Shown one piece after another: positions 9,401 to 16,537 of a stretch of 64,000 nt of DNA. The notes under the pieces were generated by a model. It did no database searches. It was not told where the DNA came from and saw nothing but the letters and a program-made list of their open reading frames with translations. Each line of letters begins with the position of its first letter. Positions within the stretch are counted from its first letter, which is position 1. This DNA comes from Bacteroides sp. (GTDB taxonomy: Bacteria; Bacteroidota; Bacteroidia; Bacteroidales; Muribaculaceae): NCBI GenBank assembly GCA_014801875.1, contig JAAVDJ010000010.1:210518-274517 (forward strand). The letters run 5' to 3'. The position numbers were made by a program, and so were the translations under genes.

Positions 9401-12225
9401 GAAACCACGGCCAGCACCCAGCTGTCGGCATAGCCGCTCCCGAATTTCACGGTTGCTGTTTTTGCTCCGTCAGGAGTGTATATCGTGTTTTCCGGAATCC
9501 ACAATGCAGTCGCGTAAGGGGGTTTCTCGTCATCTTTACGAAAGACCACAAGCTCGGAGTTTGTCTTAACGGTGTCTCCCTCGAGATTGAAGGTCAGACG
9601 ATATTTTCCGGAAGGCAATAGTGTGGAGGGTAGTTCCAAAAGCGGGCTGACAAACTTACCCTCTTTCACGACATCACCCACTTCATTATTCTCGCTGATA
9701 TGGTTTATTCTATATGCCACATCCTTTATAGCGGGAAGATTCAGCATATCATATACCGGAACATTCAGACGAATTGAATCTGAAGTGACACAGATTTTAT
9801 CTGCAAACGAAGGCATGACAGAATAAGCGTTCCCTATAGTGAAATTGAGCGCCTGTGATTTCTCTGTCTCTCCGGCCGACGAAGTTGCTTCAGCTGTCAG
9901 TGTGAATATTCCATGCTCAAACTGACTGCCTTTAACCTTTGCAGTAGGGAGTTTTATCATAAAGTCTCCGTTGCTGTCTGTGGTGACTGTGGAATTATAA
10001 GAGGCATTGGAGAATGACCCTCCCCATCTCCACCACGGACGCCAGGTTATCTTAAATTCCACTTTTGTATCTCCAAGCGGCATTCCGGAATAAGTCTTTA
10101 CGGCCCCCTTGAAGGATATGGAGTCGACCATCCCCTTTTCATCATCTGCACCTGTCTTTTCCAAGGCCACGAGGAAACCCGGTGTCTTGTAATCGGCCAC
10201 TTCAAAATTGGTCCGTCCTAAAATATTGTTCCCGTTTCCGGGTTCTAAAGCTTCAAGAAAAAGTGTGCCGAGAAGACCTGTTGAGGGTATCTTGAAACTC
10301 CCATGAGTTCTTCCGTAAGAATCTGTCTTGAGTGTGAGTGTGTCAACACTGTTCCAGTTGGCATCGCGTAAAACAACCTCAACTGCCTCATCTTTAAGCA
10401 GACGGTTAGAATTGTTTTCATTGAGCCATTCCACCAGAACGAATTTAACTTCGTTTCCAGGTTTATAGATAGAAAGATCGGTCAGGATTGTGGCACACTT
10501 ACGCGACTGTTTATCCCTTTCGTAACTATAGAAGCCTGTAGAGGCTGAGGCATACGACTTGCCGAAGGTGGCATAGCTCCTTGAATAACCCGCAGGGAGA
10601 GGAAAAGCTCCCTCTTCATCTGTCACTCCTCTTTTTATGACTTTATCACTGTTGTCCAACACAGTGACGCTCGCCCCTTTTACGGGTCTCTGGGTCATGG
10701 CGTCTACAACATATATCTTACCCGATTTCTCATCTTGTGAATCATAGCTTGTAAAAAGGGTTATCTCGGAGACATTTAATGGCTGCAAACTCCATCTCTC
10801 TGTCTGAGATTTCCAATTTTTAGATAGTGTGGGGGTCCGGGAGGGCACAATTATGTAGGCTCCCGCCTCTAAAGCTCCAATCTGTATCTCTACAGTTTCC
10901 GAAAATGGAATCTTCCCTTTGGCAGTCACTTCAACAGCTTTCAGGAATCGTGCGTTATTCGGGAATTTGCTAACGTTGAATTTTCCATCATCTGCAGATT
11001 CGGAGGGAAGTGTATATATAAGAAGATACCCCTTGTCGATGTTAGCCATATTTACACTCCCTTTTATTTCCTTACCCGGATAATTATCCCTTGACAAGGA
11101 TATCCTCATTGATGGCATCGTCAATGTAGCAAGACAATATTTCACTGCATCTGCACCCGACGCAGTTGGATTTTTTTCAAGCCACCCCTTGAGTTGGGCA
11201 TAGTAAGCTGTGTCCGTATCGCCGTTATCGGGAAATCTGTATTTGTAGACATTGAAATACTCCACTAAGACACGCGCCGCATACGGAGAATCTATAAGTT
11301 TATCTTTCCATTTTTTCAGAAACGACACCTTCTCAGCATCGTTCAGCAGTTCTCCTTTCCTTACGACAGTAAGCACAAGAGCTGCCTCATTCCCGGCATT
11401 CTCCCGATATTTCAGAAGCGTATCAATCAGGGAAGCCGAGAGTTCAGAGCATAGGTCGGTATAAGATGCCGCTATTGTTTTCTGTTGGCCGAAAGGAAGA
11501 ATCTCCTGAGGCGTTGTGGCGAATTTCTGTAGTATTTCGGTTGATTTGTAAACTATGAAATCATTTACGGAACACCCCGCCTCAACCATGGTCTCCTCAT
11601 CCGTAAGCACCGAAGATATTTCCTTTATAGAAACCTTCCGGCTCTCGGCCGGGTTGTCTGCGGCACGCATCACCAGTTCATGCACTTTTTTGGCAAAAAG
11701 CTCCTTGCTCCAGCTCTGAGGGTCAGCTGGGAAGGTGTCGGTCGGAAGTGTCCTCCGGTCAAACACCCAACTTTTTTCGTTGTAAAGATTTGTGTATAAA
11801 TCAGCTTGCAAGAGCCTGAAAAGAGAAGCATAAAGCGGGGGCATCACCCTTACAGCCGAATCCAGCATCTCTATGTTTCGGTTGAAATCATCAGAATTGA
11901 CCAGATTGTTGGCTACAACGAGTTGCAGACCGGCCCGCAACCCCAGTAAACCGTCACGTTCAGCAAGCGCACGTTTCCATTCTGGTGTGGCATTCTTCTC
12001 TACACTTTCCGGATAAGCAAAGTCTGGCGATGAGAAACTGTTGGGGGATGAGTTGCCTTTCATTTTTCGATTTTTGGTTATTACTTTCTTTCCGGACATC
12101 ATTGTTTTTTTCTGTGTATTCGTGGGTGCTTCCCATGATTCAGCCCGGACAAGATTGCCATATAAAACGAACAAGGCTGCAATCATGGCAGCCTTAGTTG
12201 TGTTGAGTAATCTTCGAACGTTCAT
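6415..12225 (-). CDS. Large alpha-2-macroglobulin family protein lacking the thioester motif
   Basis: A 1936-residue exported protein of the bacterial alpha-2-macroglobulin family, thought to trap or block proteases at the cell envelope. A signal peptide (about 1-28) without a lipobox Cys is followed by a helical N-terminal region, a series of macroglobulin-like beta domains (roughly 360-1130), the core domain around FAVMTDKALNAIRPF and FFLPELTGDADG, an alpha-alpha barrel (about 1390-1720; NNDGGWSWC) and a C-terminal receptor-like beta domain. Where thioester forms have CxEQ after the conserved LxALP, this protein has ILALPSISTPESKN (near residue 1400), so it cannot form the covalent bond. 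It is the last gene of a group with the Spy-like and anti-sigma-like genes. Confidence 0.88.
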   Translation of the reverse strand: MNVRRLLNTTKAAMIAALFVLYGNLVRAESWEAPTNTQKKTMMSGKKVITKNRKMKGNSSPNSFSSPDFAYPESVEKNATPEWKRALAERDGLLGLRAGLQLVVANNLVNSDDFNRNIEMLDSAVRVMPPLYASLFRLLQADLYTNLYNEKSWVFDRRTLPTDTFPADPQSWSKELFAKKVHELVMRAADNPAESRKVSIKEISSVLTDEETMVEAGCSVNDFIVYKSTEILQKFATTPQEILPFGQQKTIAASYTDLCSELSASLIDTLLKYRENAGNEAALVLTVVRKGELLNDAEKVSFLKKWKDKLIDSPYAARVLVEYFNVYKYRFPDNGDTDTAYYAQLKGWLEKNPTASGADAVKYCLATLTMPSMRISLSRDNYPGKEIKGSVNMANIDKGYLLIYTLPSESADDGKFNVSKFPNNARFLKAVEVTAKGKIPFSETVEIQIGALEAGAYIIVPSRTPTLSKNWKSQTERWSLQPLNVSEITLFTSYDSQDEKSGKIYVVDAMTQRPVKGASVTVLDNSDKVIKRGVTDEEGAFPLPAGYSRSYATFGKSYASASTGFYSYERDKQSRKCATILTDLSIYKPGNEVKFVLVEWLNENNSNRLLKDEAVEVVLRDANWNSVDTLTLKTDSYGRTHGSFKIPSTGLLGTLFLEALEPGNGNNILGRTNFEVADYKTPGFLVALEKTGADDEKGMVDSISFKGAVKTYSGMPLGDTKVEFKITWRPWWRWGGSFSNASYNSTVTTDSNGDFMIKLPTAKVKGSQFEHGIFTLTAEATSSAGETEKSQALNFTIGNAYSVMPSFADKICVTSDSIRLNVPVYDMLNLPAIKDVAYRINHISENNEVGDVVKEGKFVSPLLELPSTLLPSGKYRLTFNLEGDTVKTNSELVVFRKDDEKPPYATALWIPENTIYTPDGAKTATVKFGSGYADSWVLAVVSDPKGIISRKWINISNADTGLEVPAPAAGSKTWVNLAGLHDYDQKKGVVTLEPESSRKKMEVKASTFRNTLTSGEEEKWKFTFSLDSMPVKNLPAFAVMTDKALNAIRPFSWTFNPERGGLYNTIGGSSINLRNIIISAKFNTLPKYSGFDSFVPSWNTYGYGLGMSSRIAVRGVMFNNVLEVNESSVKNEMYDMEEPVVKSAAPLAMARKSKATGIKMEDAMEEVATDAGEAELGSTNGNSKEPELRPMEMPLAFFLPELTGDADGNVEVEFTVPNFNTTWQFQIYGYNDELMTAGMILDAVASKKVMVQTNAPRFLRTGDTAEISAIIFNNSENTEKLTGEIVLFNPLNGETICSSHESTSEVVASGNRRISINFEVPADITSIGIRTVGSSGQFSDGEQTVIPVLPSSTPLIESTQFYLGRDKNTFTVKLPKYPADANLTLRYCSNPVWECILALPSISTPESKNVLTLMRALYANVTAGGIVEKYPEVKAELGKIFSDKDKSAEVMTSNLEKDENLKSVALSETPWVNNASSEPQRLRNLSELLEDGKAAKASAELLEEVKNLQNNDGGWSWCSGMQSSEFITRSVLARFGMMKRNDNLPKDANSMVKKGVSYCDKKVYEDYVKSKNKFSTYDMLDYLYVRSDLEDGVGSTGFSSLRSKALKAIAEEWKTFGISEKAMAAVVMARSKGYERYAGEILESLRQYAVKDADKGWQFANIEESPYYRDRLKVTTTVLEAFAEIEPKAEAVDGLRQWLVLQKETEDWGYDSNTVEVIQAILDSGTDWTEASPLPEVRIGGKTVKIDNQSQPSGIATVALDPRKSSGKELTISKNTVIPSWGAVISQYVAPIKDVKSERCENLKIEKQILRIDANESGENAFSGDLKVGDKVRVTLTVTCDKDMDYVAIVDERPSCLSPDEQLSGYIFNDGRGMYREVRDTRTTLFLYNLPKGVNVFSYDCHVDREGEYANGIATVQSLYSPQQVAHSAGEIIKIK

Positions 12226-12257
12226 TTGTCGAATAGATTATATGAATATGAAACTGA

Positions 12258-12734
12258 TTATTTACCCTTCTTTTCCTTTTCATTATGTCGTTTTCGTCTC
12301 ATCTCCTCCATCTTCATTCGGAATTTGTCTTCTGCCTCTTTCATCTTGAAGATTTGTTTCTGGGAGAGGAAAGTAGACATCTTTTCAGAATATGCCTTTT
12401 CAATGGCCGCGTCCTCAGCCTTGGCTTTGTTCATGGCTTCAGTCGCTGCCTGATAATCGGCTTCTGTTGGATTCTCAATTTTCTTCAGACGCTTTTCAAG
12501 CTTCCGTGCGTTTTTCATACATTCATGTTTCTTGCACGTCATTTCCATATACAGCTCGGAAAATTTCTGTTTCTGCGCTTCGTTGAGCCCCATTTCCTTG
12601 GATAGGAAATCAATCTTGAATTCCTGAATCTCCTTGAAAAGCTGTTCCCTTGATTTTCCATCATTATTGTCGGCCTGTATGCTGAACACAGAAAAAACAA
12701 AAGCCAGCAGGGTTAAAAGTAAATTTCTTATCAT
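12258..12734 (-). CDS. Exported Spy/CpxP-like coiled-coil protein
   Basis: A 158-residue protein with a signal peptide (MIRNLLLTLLAFVFSVFSIQA) followed by an almost fully helical, highly charged chain. Two LTxxQ-like stretches are visible, LNEAQKQKFSEL (about 49-60) and FLSQKQIFKMKEAE (about 126-139), as in periplasmic proteins of the Spy/CpxP group, which act as envelope-stress chaperones or sensors. It lies 32 bp before the alpha-2-macroglobulin gene and 24 bp after the anti-sigma-like gene, so the three probably form one envelope unit. Family membership is a judgement from pattern and not certain. Confidence 0.7.
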   Translation of the reverse strand: MIRNLLLTLLAFVFSVFSIQADNNDGKSREQLFKEIQEFKIDFLSKEMGLNEAQKQKFSELYMEMTCKKHECMKNARKLEKRLKKIENPTEADYQAATEAMNKAKAEDAAIEKAYSEKMSTFLSQKQIFKMKEAEDKFRMKMEEMRRKRHNEKEKKGK

Positions 12735-12758
12735 AACATACTTCTTTATGGTGTTAAA

Positions 12759-13172
12759 TTACATATCGTAGAAATCTTCCTTGAATTCCTCTATGTTCTC
12801 ATACGATCCCGACATCTCTTCCTCCAGCTCAATGTCCGGAAAATCATATAAGACGAAATCCATATCATGCTCATGGGAGTGGTTGTCAAGAGCCTGCACA
12901 ATGGCTTCCGGCGGGTTGTCAAAGGTGTAGTCGGCATTCATGGAGACGTTATAGAACACCTTCATCATCACCCATATCCCCGCGAACATTGCAGCCAGAT
13001 AGACGTAGGGCTTGACTTTCTGCCAGAACGAGAGAGGCACTGCGCGAGGTGTTTCCGGATAAGCAGGCAGGCTGTCCATTATCCGGGCGTTAAGCTCTTC
13101 GAAGTAACCGTCAGGAACCCTGAACCCGGGATCCGTTCCGCATTTTTCTTTCAATATATCTTCGTGTCGCAT
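12759..13172 (-). CDS. Small single-pass membrane protein, probable anti-sigma-type regulator
   Basis: A 137-residue protein with a cytoplasmic N-terminal segment containing FRVPDGYFEELNARIM, a motif common in Bacteroidetes anti-sigma-like proteins, one membrane helix (about 70-88, YVYLAAMFAGIWVMMKVFY) and an acidic C-terminal tail (ELEEEMSG, EEFKEDFYDM). I chose the ATG at 13172 because a longer reading needs a TTG start and gives an implausible N terminus. It follows the ECF sigma factor gene in the same direction, though 294 bp away, which supports a role in controlling that factor. No zinc-binding HxxxCxxC motif is visible. Function is inferred. Confidence 0.65.
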   Translation of the reverse strand: MRHEDILKEKCGTDPGFRVPDGYFEELNARIMDSLPAYPETPRAVPLSFWQKVKPYVYLAAMFAGIWVMMKVFYNVSMNADYTFDNPPEAIVQALDNHSHEHDMDFVLYDFPDIELEEEMSGSYENIEEFKEDFYDM

Positions 13173-13320
13173 ATCCTTGTCTTTTTCATTATATGTTTTG
13201 ACCGCTTCCCTCCTATTTAGTTTAACGCATGATGATAAAAATTTCTTCAAAAATTTAATCGTTTTTATGAACTATTTTTTGTGCTCTGCGTTCTATAGAC
13301 AAAAGGAAATCAAAACTGAT

Positions 13321-13336
13321 GAGTATTTAAATACTC
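13321..13336. promoter_or_regulatory. Perfect 16-bp palindrome, possible operator
   Basis: GAGTATTTAAATACTC is its own reverse complement. It lies in the 294-bp gap between the sigma factor gene and the anti-sigma-like gene, where a dimeric regulator could bind. No protein is known to bind it. Confidence 0.35.
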
Positions 13337-13397
13337 GGAGATTTTCTCTTCATGATGTTAGGTTAGTTAGAAAGAATTAGTATTATGGAAAACACCG

Positions 13398-13429
13398 ATA
13401 AGCCGACCGGGAGGTTGGCTTATTTTTTT
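13398..13429 (+). terminator. Strong intrinsic terminator on the plus strand inside the sigma/anti-sigma gap
   Basis: An 11-bp stem (13398-13408 with 13413-13423, loop GGGA) is followed by seven T on the plus strand. Both flanking genes are on the minus strand, where the hairpin is followed only by a poor U tract. It therefore points to an unannotated plus-strand transcript or acts weakly on the sigma factor mRNA. Confidence 0.6.
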
Positions 13430-13466
13430 ACCTTCCCAACGACAGAAAATTTTCATACTCAGTGGG

Positions 13467-14027
13467 TCAAAAGGTGGAGAGCATATATTCCGAAACCTTT
13501 TTCACGGCATGATGATAGCTTGCCTTGAGCGCACCGACCGATGTCCCGAGTATTTCCGAAATCTCTTCATATTTCATATCGTCGAAATAGCGCATATTAA
13601 AAACGAGCTTTTGTTTTTCCGGCAATTTCGCGATCGCTTTCTGCAACTCCTTCTGAAGGTCATCTCCATCAAAAAACGAGTCTGCCTCGATATTGTTGAG
13701 AAGAAACGACTCGTCGGCATCTTCACTCAGTTGAAGACGGTTCTTCTCCTTATTGATAAAGTTTATCGATTCGTTTATGGCTATTTTGAAAAGCCACGTG
13801 GAAAGCTTGGCATCTCCACGGAAGTTATGAAGGTTGTTCCATGCCTTGATAAAGACGTTCTGCACAAGATCATTCGCGTCATCATGGCTGACAACCATTT
13901 TTCGTATTTGCCAGTAGACAGGTTGGGAGTATGTCTTGAGCAAGATATCAAACGCCCCTCGGGCAGTTGCCGGGTTCTGCAACTGCCTTACAAGTTCTTT
14001 TTCATCTATGGGCGGTGTGTAGGCCAT
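13467..14027 (-). CDS. ECF-type RNA polymerase sigma factor
   Basis: A 186-residue sigma70-family factor of the extracytoplasmic type. Region 2 spans about 25-95 (DANDLVQNVFIKAWNNL, then STWLFKIAINESINFI for the -10-binding and melting parts). Region 4 spans about 125-180 with the helix-turn-helix YEEISEILGTSVGALKASYHHA. Regions 1 and 3 are absent, as expected. It is followed by the membrane-bound small protein, the Spy-like protein and the macroglobulin gene, which suggests a regulon concerned with envelope stress. A weak -7-like element TAATTTTA lies about 20-27 bp upstream of the ATG. Confidence 0.9.
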   Translation of the reverse strand: MAYTPPIDEKELVRQLQNPATARGAFDILLKTYSQPVYWQIRKMVVSHDDANDLVQNVFIKAWNNLHNFRGDAKLSTWLFKIAINESINFINKEKNRLQLSEDADESFLLNNIEADSFFDGDDLQKELQKAIAKLPEKQKLVFNMRYFDDMKYEEISEILGTSVGALKASYHHAVKKVSEYMLSTF

Positions 14028-14142
14028 AATAAAATTAATTTAGCTGTAAAATTAGTCAATAATTTTCGTTCAACATAAGTGACTCCCTAATCCTAACTAA
14101 ATTTAACATTTTTGAGAAAAATCATAAATCTTTTGCACAAAA

Positions 14143-14174
14143 TTTGGCAGTTTTAAAATCTTTGCGTAACTTTG
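14143..14174 (+). promoter_or_regulatory. Predicted promoter of tRNA-Leu
   Basis: TTTGG at 14143-14147 (-33 box) and TAACTTTG at 14167-14174 (-7 box) are separated by 20 bp, a good match to the Bacteroidetes promoter. The tRNA begins 12 nt after the -7 box. Confidence 0.75.
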
Positions 14175-14185
14175 CACTCACAATC

Positions 14186-14266
14186 GCGCATGTGGCGTAA
14201 TGGTAGCCGCGCCAGACTTAGGATCTGGTGTCTAACGACGTGGGGGTTCGAGTCCCTTCATGCGCA
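14186..14266 (+). tRNA. tRNA-Leu, anticodon UAG
   Basis: The acceptor stem GCGCATG (14186-14192) pairs with CATGCGC (14259-14265), followed by discriminator A. The anticodon arm is CCAGA-CTTAGGA-TCTGG, giving anticodon UAG, which reads CUA/CUG. The T arm GGGGGTTCGAGTCCC is canonical and there is a short class II variable arm. CCA is not encoded. It has its own promoter and terminator. Confidence 0.95.
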
Positions 14267-14275
14267 CTCTAACGA

Positions 14276-14312
14276 AAGCCCCTTGACCTAAACCGGCCAA
14301 GGGGCTTGTTTG
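14276..14312 (+). terminator. Intrinsic terminator after tRNA-Leu
   Basis: A 10-bp stem AAGCCCCTTG/CAAGGGGCTT (14276-14285 with 14298-14307) is followed by GTTTGTT, 10 nt past the tRNA 3' end. Confidence 0.8.
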
Positions 14313-14333
14313 TTGTAGATATAAAACTCTTGT

Positions 14334-14879
14334 ATGTTCTCAATCATTCTTTCAGTTCTTTCATCCCTCTCCCCTATTTCCACTCCGAATTGCGTGGAAC
14401 CGGATTCCCTGTCTTCTCAAACCTCTGCCGATATCATCGAAGCGGAAAGTCTGCGGGAAAAATTCAGACAAATGATGGAGCTGAAGAACGGTGTCGGTTC
14501 CGTGGCCTCCGATTTTCATTTCATTACGAGAGAAGGTAATGAATCTTCCCTTCATTCATTTACTCCTGACAAAGATATTCTCCTTATCTTTTACGACCCT
14601 GATTGCGACGACTGCCATGCAGCCATCGACAGCATATCAAATGCAAACTTAATGGAAAAATACGAAATCCTTGCCATTGATTCTGAGGAGGACCGCCAAA
14701 GATGGGAACAGACTGCCTCATCCCTCCCCGAAGGATGGACAGTAGGCTTCGCGACAGACCCTATACAAGAAGATGAGACCTACTATATTCTATCCATGCC
14801 GACAATCTATCTCCTCGATAAAAATAAAACTGTGTTGCTGAAAGACACAACATTAGATAAGGTATCTAAATATAACTGA
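14334..14879 (+). CDS. Thioredoxin-like protein with CDDC motif
   Basis: A 181-residue protein with a thioredoxin fold. The redox motif is FYDPDCDDCHAAID (Cys pair near residues 86 and 89), followed by the strand ILAIDSEED and the cis-proline loop SMPTIYLLDKN. It resembles the thioredoxin half of Bacteroidetes TlpA/DUF5106-type proteins, which act in envelope thiol exchange. The N terminus is hydrophobic but lacks a basic residue and a proper lipobox, so it is a weak signal peptide; a different start is possible. The ATG lies only 22 nt after the tRNA terminator and I see no good promoter in between, so expression may depend on read-through. Confidence 0.7.
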   Translation: MFSIILSVLSSLSPISTPNCVEPDSLSSQTSADIIEAESLREKFRQMMELKNGVGSVASDFHFITREGNESSLHSFTPDKDILLIFYDPDCDDCHAAIDSISNANLMEKYEILAIDSEEDRQRWEQTASSLPEGWTVGFATDPIQEDETYYILSMPTIYLLDKNKTVLLKDTTLDKVSKYN

Positions 14880-14951
14880 ACCCTTCATCCTTTTTTCATC
14901 TCCTCATATTCCCTTCTCCTATAGATAAATGAGCTGGAATTATGCGAGTCC

Positions 14952-16532
14952 TCAGATCAGATGTGTGACATTTATTTTCTTAAATTTGCTACCCATGCCG
15001 AGGGCAAAAGCCATTTGATCCTTAATTATCAACTCGCCCTTCCTGAGTCCCGCTATCGCGCTCCTGACAGCCTGCAGTTCTGACCCGCTGACTCCAAACA
15101 AATCCTTGATCACTTTATCATCAATAGTCTGTTGCTTCATAATCAGTGGATACTGGGCATTAGCGTAGAAATCAAAACCCTTGTTCTTGAAATCACTCAT
15201 ATTCTGGGTGGCAAGAATAATTGACAGACCCTTATTCCGCCCTACGGCAATAAGATTCCTTAGAGGGCGATTGTCAAAACTGAGCATATAATGAGCCTCA
15301 TCTATGATTGAGAAATGGCGTATCTGAACCACATCATCATTGACTGCCTGTTTTTCAAGTGCCTCATAGATATTGTTGAGTTTCGACATCAGGAAATAGA
15401 CTATCGCCTTAGCTATCGGACCATCCTTAGGATACCCATCCATCTTCACTATGAAACTCTCATTTATCAGATCTGCCTTATCCGATATGTCGAAAATATT
15501 TGCCCGGTCGAGCTGCTTCAATATCGAGGATATGGAATCATCCTTTCCCGGGTCTTTCATCCGCGCCTGATATTCTGCAAGCATTGCCGAAAAGGTGATA
15601 GGCTTCCCGCCGGTTTTCTTATAGCATTCCACTATTGCCTCGCTCAATCGGTTACTCATATTAGAACTTGGCGACAGACGGTCGAGCGATGCCAAAGCAG
15701 ATGCCATTTCCGTAGAATAAAGATTTATCTCATTGATTGGCTTCCCTGTGAAATCCTTGAAAGGAGTGAACGGCAATGGCTCCACAATTGGATCAAGGAT
15801 GCAAGAGCGGTCTACGTCGAAAAGTCCCAGCCAATGATTATTCTGCATGTCGCTGAATTCCCCTTTATAGTCAAAAAGCAGGAAATTGACAGGATAAGCC
15901 GTCTCGGAAGATAATGCACGAATCTGCTGCATCAACACTGCCAAAAGATTAGTCTTTCCCGACCCGGTAGCGCCTGCAATGATTATCTGCGCATTTGTGA
16001 TTGCCCGGCTGTTGATGTCGAGCGTCGCCTCCATATCAGCATCCCCATAATTGCCGATCAGCAGATTCAGCACGGGGATATCCTTTGAAAAACCATTCTT
16101 CCCTCCCTGGGCGAACAGATAGTTCTCAAGATTATTATCTGCCAAAAGGGAATCCCTTCCCCTCTGCATCTCCACCCCGATTATGCGCGAAAGCACGCGG
16201 TTATTACTCAGGTCAAGTCCGGAGTCGTGATAACGCATCTTTATCAAAGCCGAATAAAGGGGGGAAAGCTCCTGATGGGTGAAGAAACTCGGCACAAAAC
16301 GGTTTCCCTGCTGAAGCTTTATCCTCTCCACACTCTCCGAATCCCTTTTCGCGGGAATCGACAGCCCTGTGAGAAGGCAGATTCTCATAAGCTTATTATT
16401 GGGCAAAGTGTATCGGCGCTCATTCCCTGCAGTGCGTGTCAGGTTGACGAGTGTTTCTATCTTTTCTTTAAGCGGTGCGAACTCCGTGTTGAAGTTTTCA
16501 GGCACATATATGTCTCCGAATTGCAGTGGCAT
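14952..16532 (-). CDS. HerA-type DNA translocase with a DndE-like N-terminal domain
   Basis: A 526-residue ATPase, the last gene of the six-gene defence operon. The C-terminal two-thirds is a HerA/FtsK-type motor: Walker A GATGSGKTNLL at about 187-197, Walker B FSIIDEAHYML near 395 and ILATQ sensor region after it. The N-terminal 110 residues resemble the small phosphorothioation protein DndE (helical, with LMRICLLTGLSIP and a following QGNRFVPS... segment), so this looks like a DndE-HerA fusion. HerA motors pump DNA and usually work with a nuclease. The ATG at 16532 lies 5 nt after the stop of the DndD-like gene. DndE similarity is by eye and needs a profile search. Confidence 0.82.
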   Translation of the reverse strand: MPLQFGDIYVPENFNTEFAPLKEKIETLVNLTRTAGNERRYTLPNNKLMRICLLTGLSIPAKRDSESVERIKLQQGNRFVPSFFTHQELSPLYSALIKMRYHDSGLDLSNNRVLSRIIGVEMQRGRDSLLADNNLENYLFAQGGKNGFSKDIPVLNLLIGNYGDADMEATLDINSRAITNAQIIIAGATGSGKTNLLAVLMQQIRALSSETAYPVNFLLFDYKGEFSDMQNNHWLGLFDVDRSCILDPIVEPLPFTPFKDFTGKPINEINLYSTEMASALASLDRLSPSSNMSNRLSEAIVECYKKTGGKPITFSAMLAEYQARMKDPGKDDSISSILKQLDRANIFDISDKADLINESFIVKMDGYPKDGPIAKAIVYFLMSKLNNIYEALEKQAVNDDVVQIRHFSIIDEAHYMLSFDNRPLRNLIAVGRNKGLSIILATQNMSDFKNKGFDFYANAQYPLIMKQQTIDDKVIKDLFGVSGSELQAVRSAIAGLRKGELIIKDQMAFALGMGSKFKKINVTHLI

Positions 16533-16537
16533 CTTGA

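Noticed and set aside
14186..14266. tRNA-Leu as integration site of the defence island
   Set aside because: I find no second copy of the tRNA 3' end, no integrase and a gene in between; the border cannot be shown.
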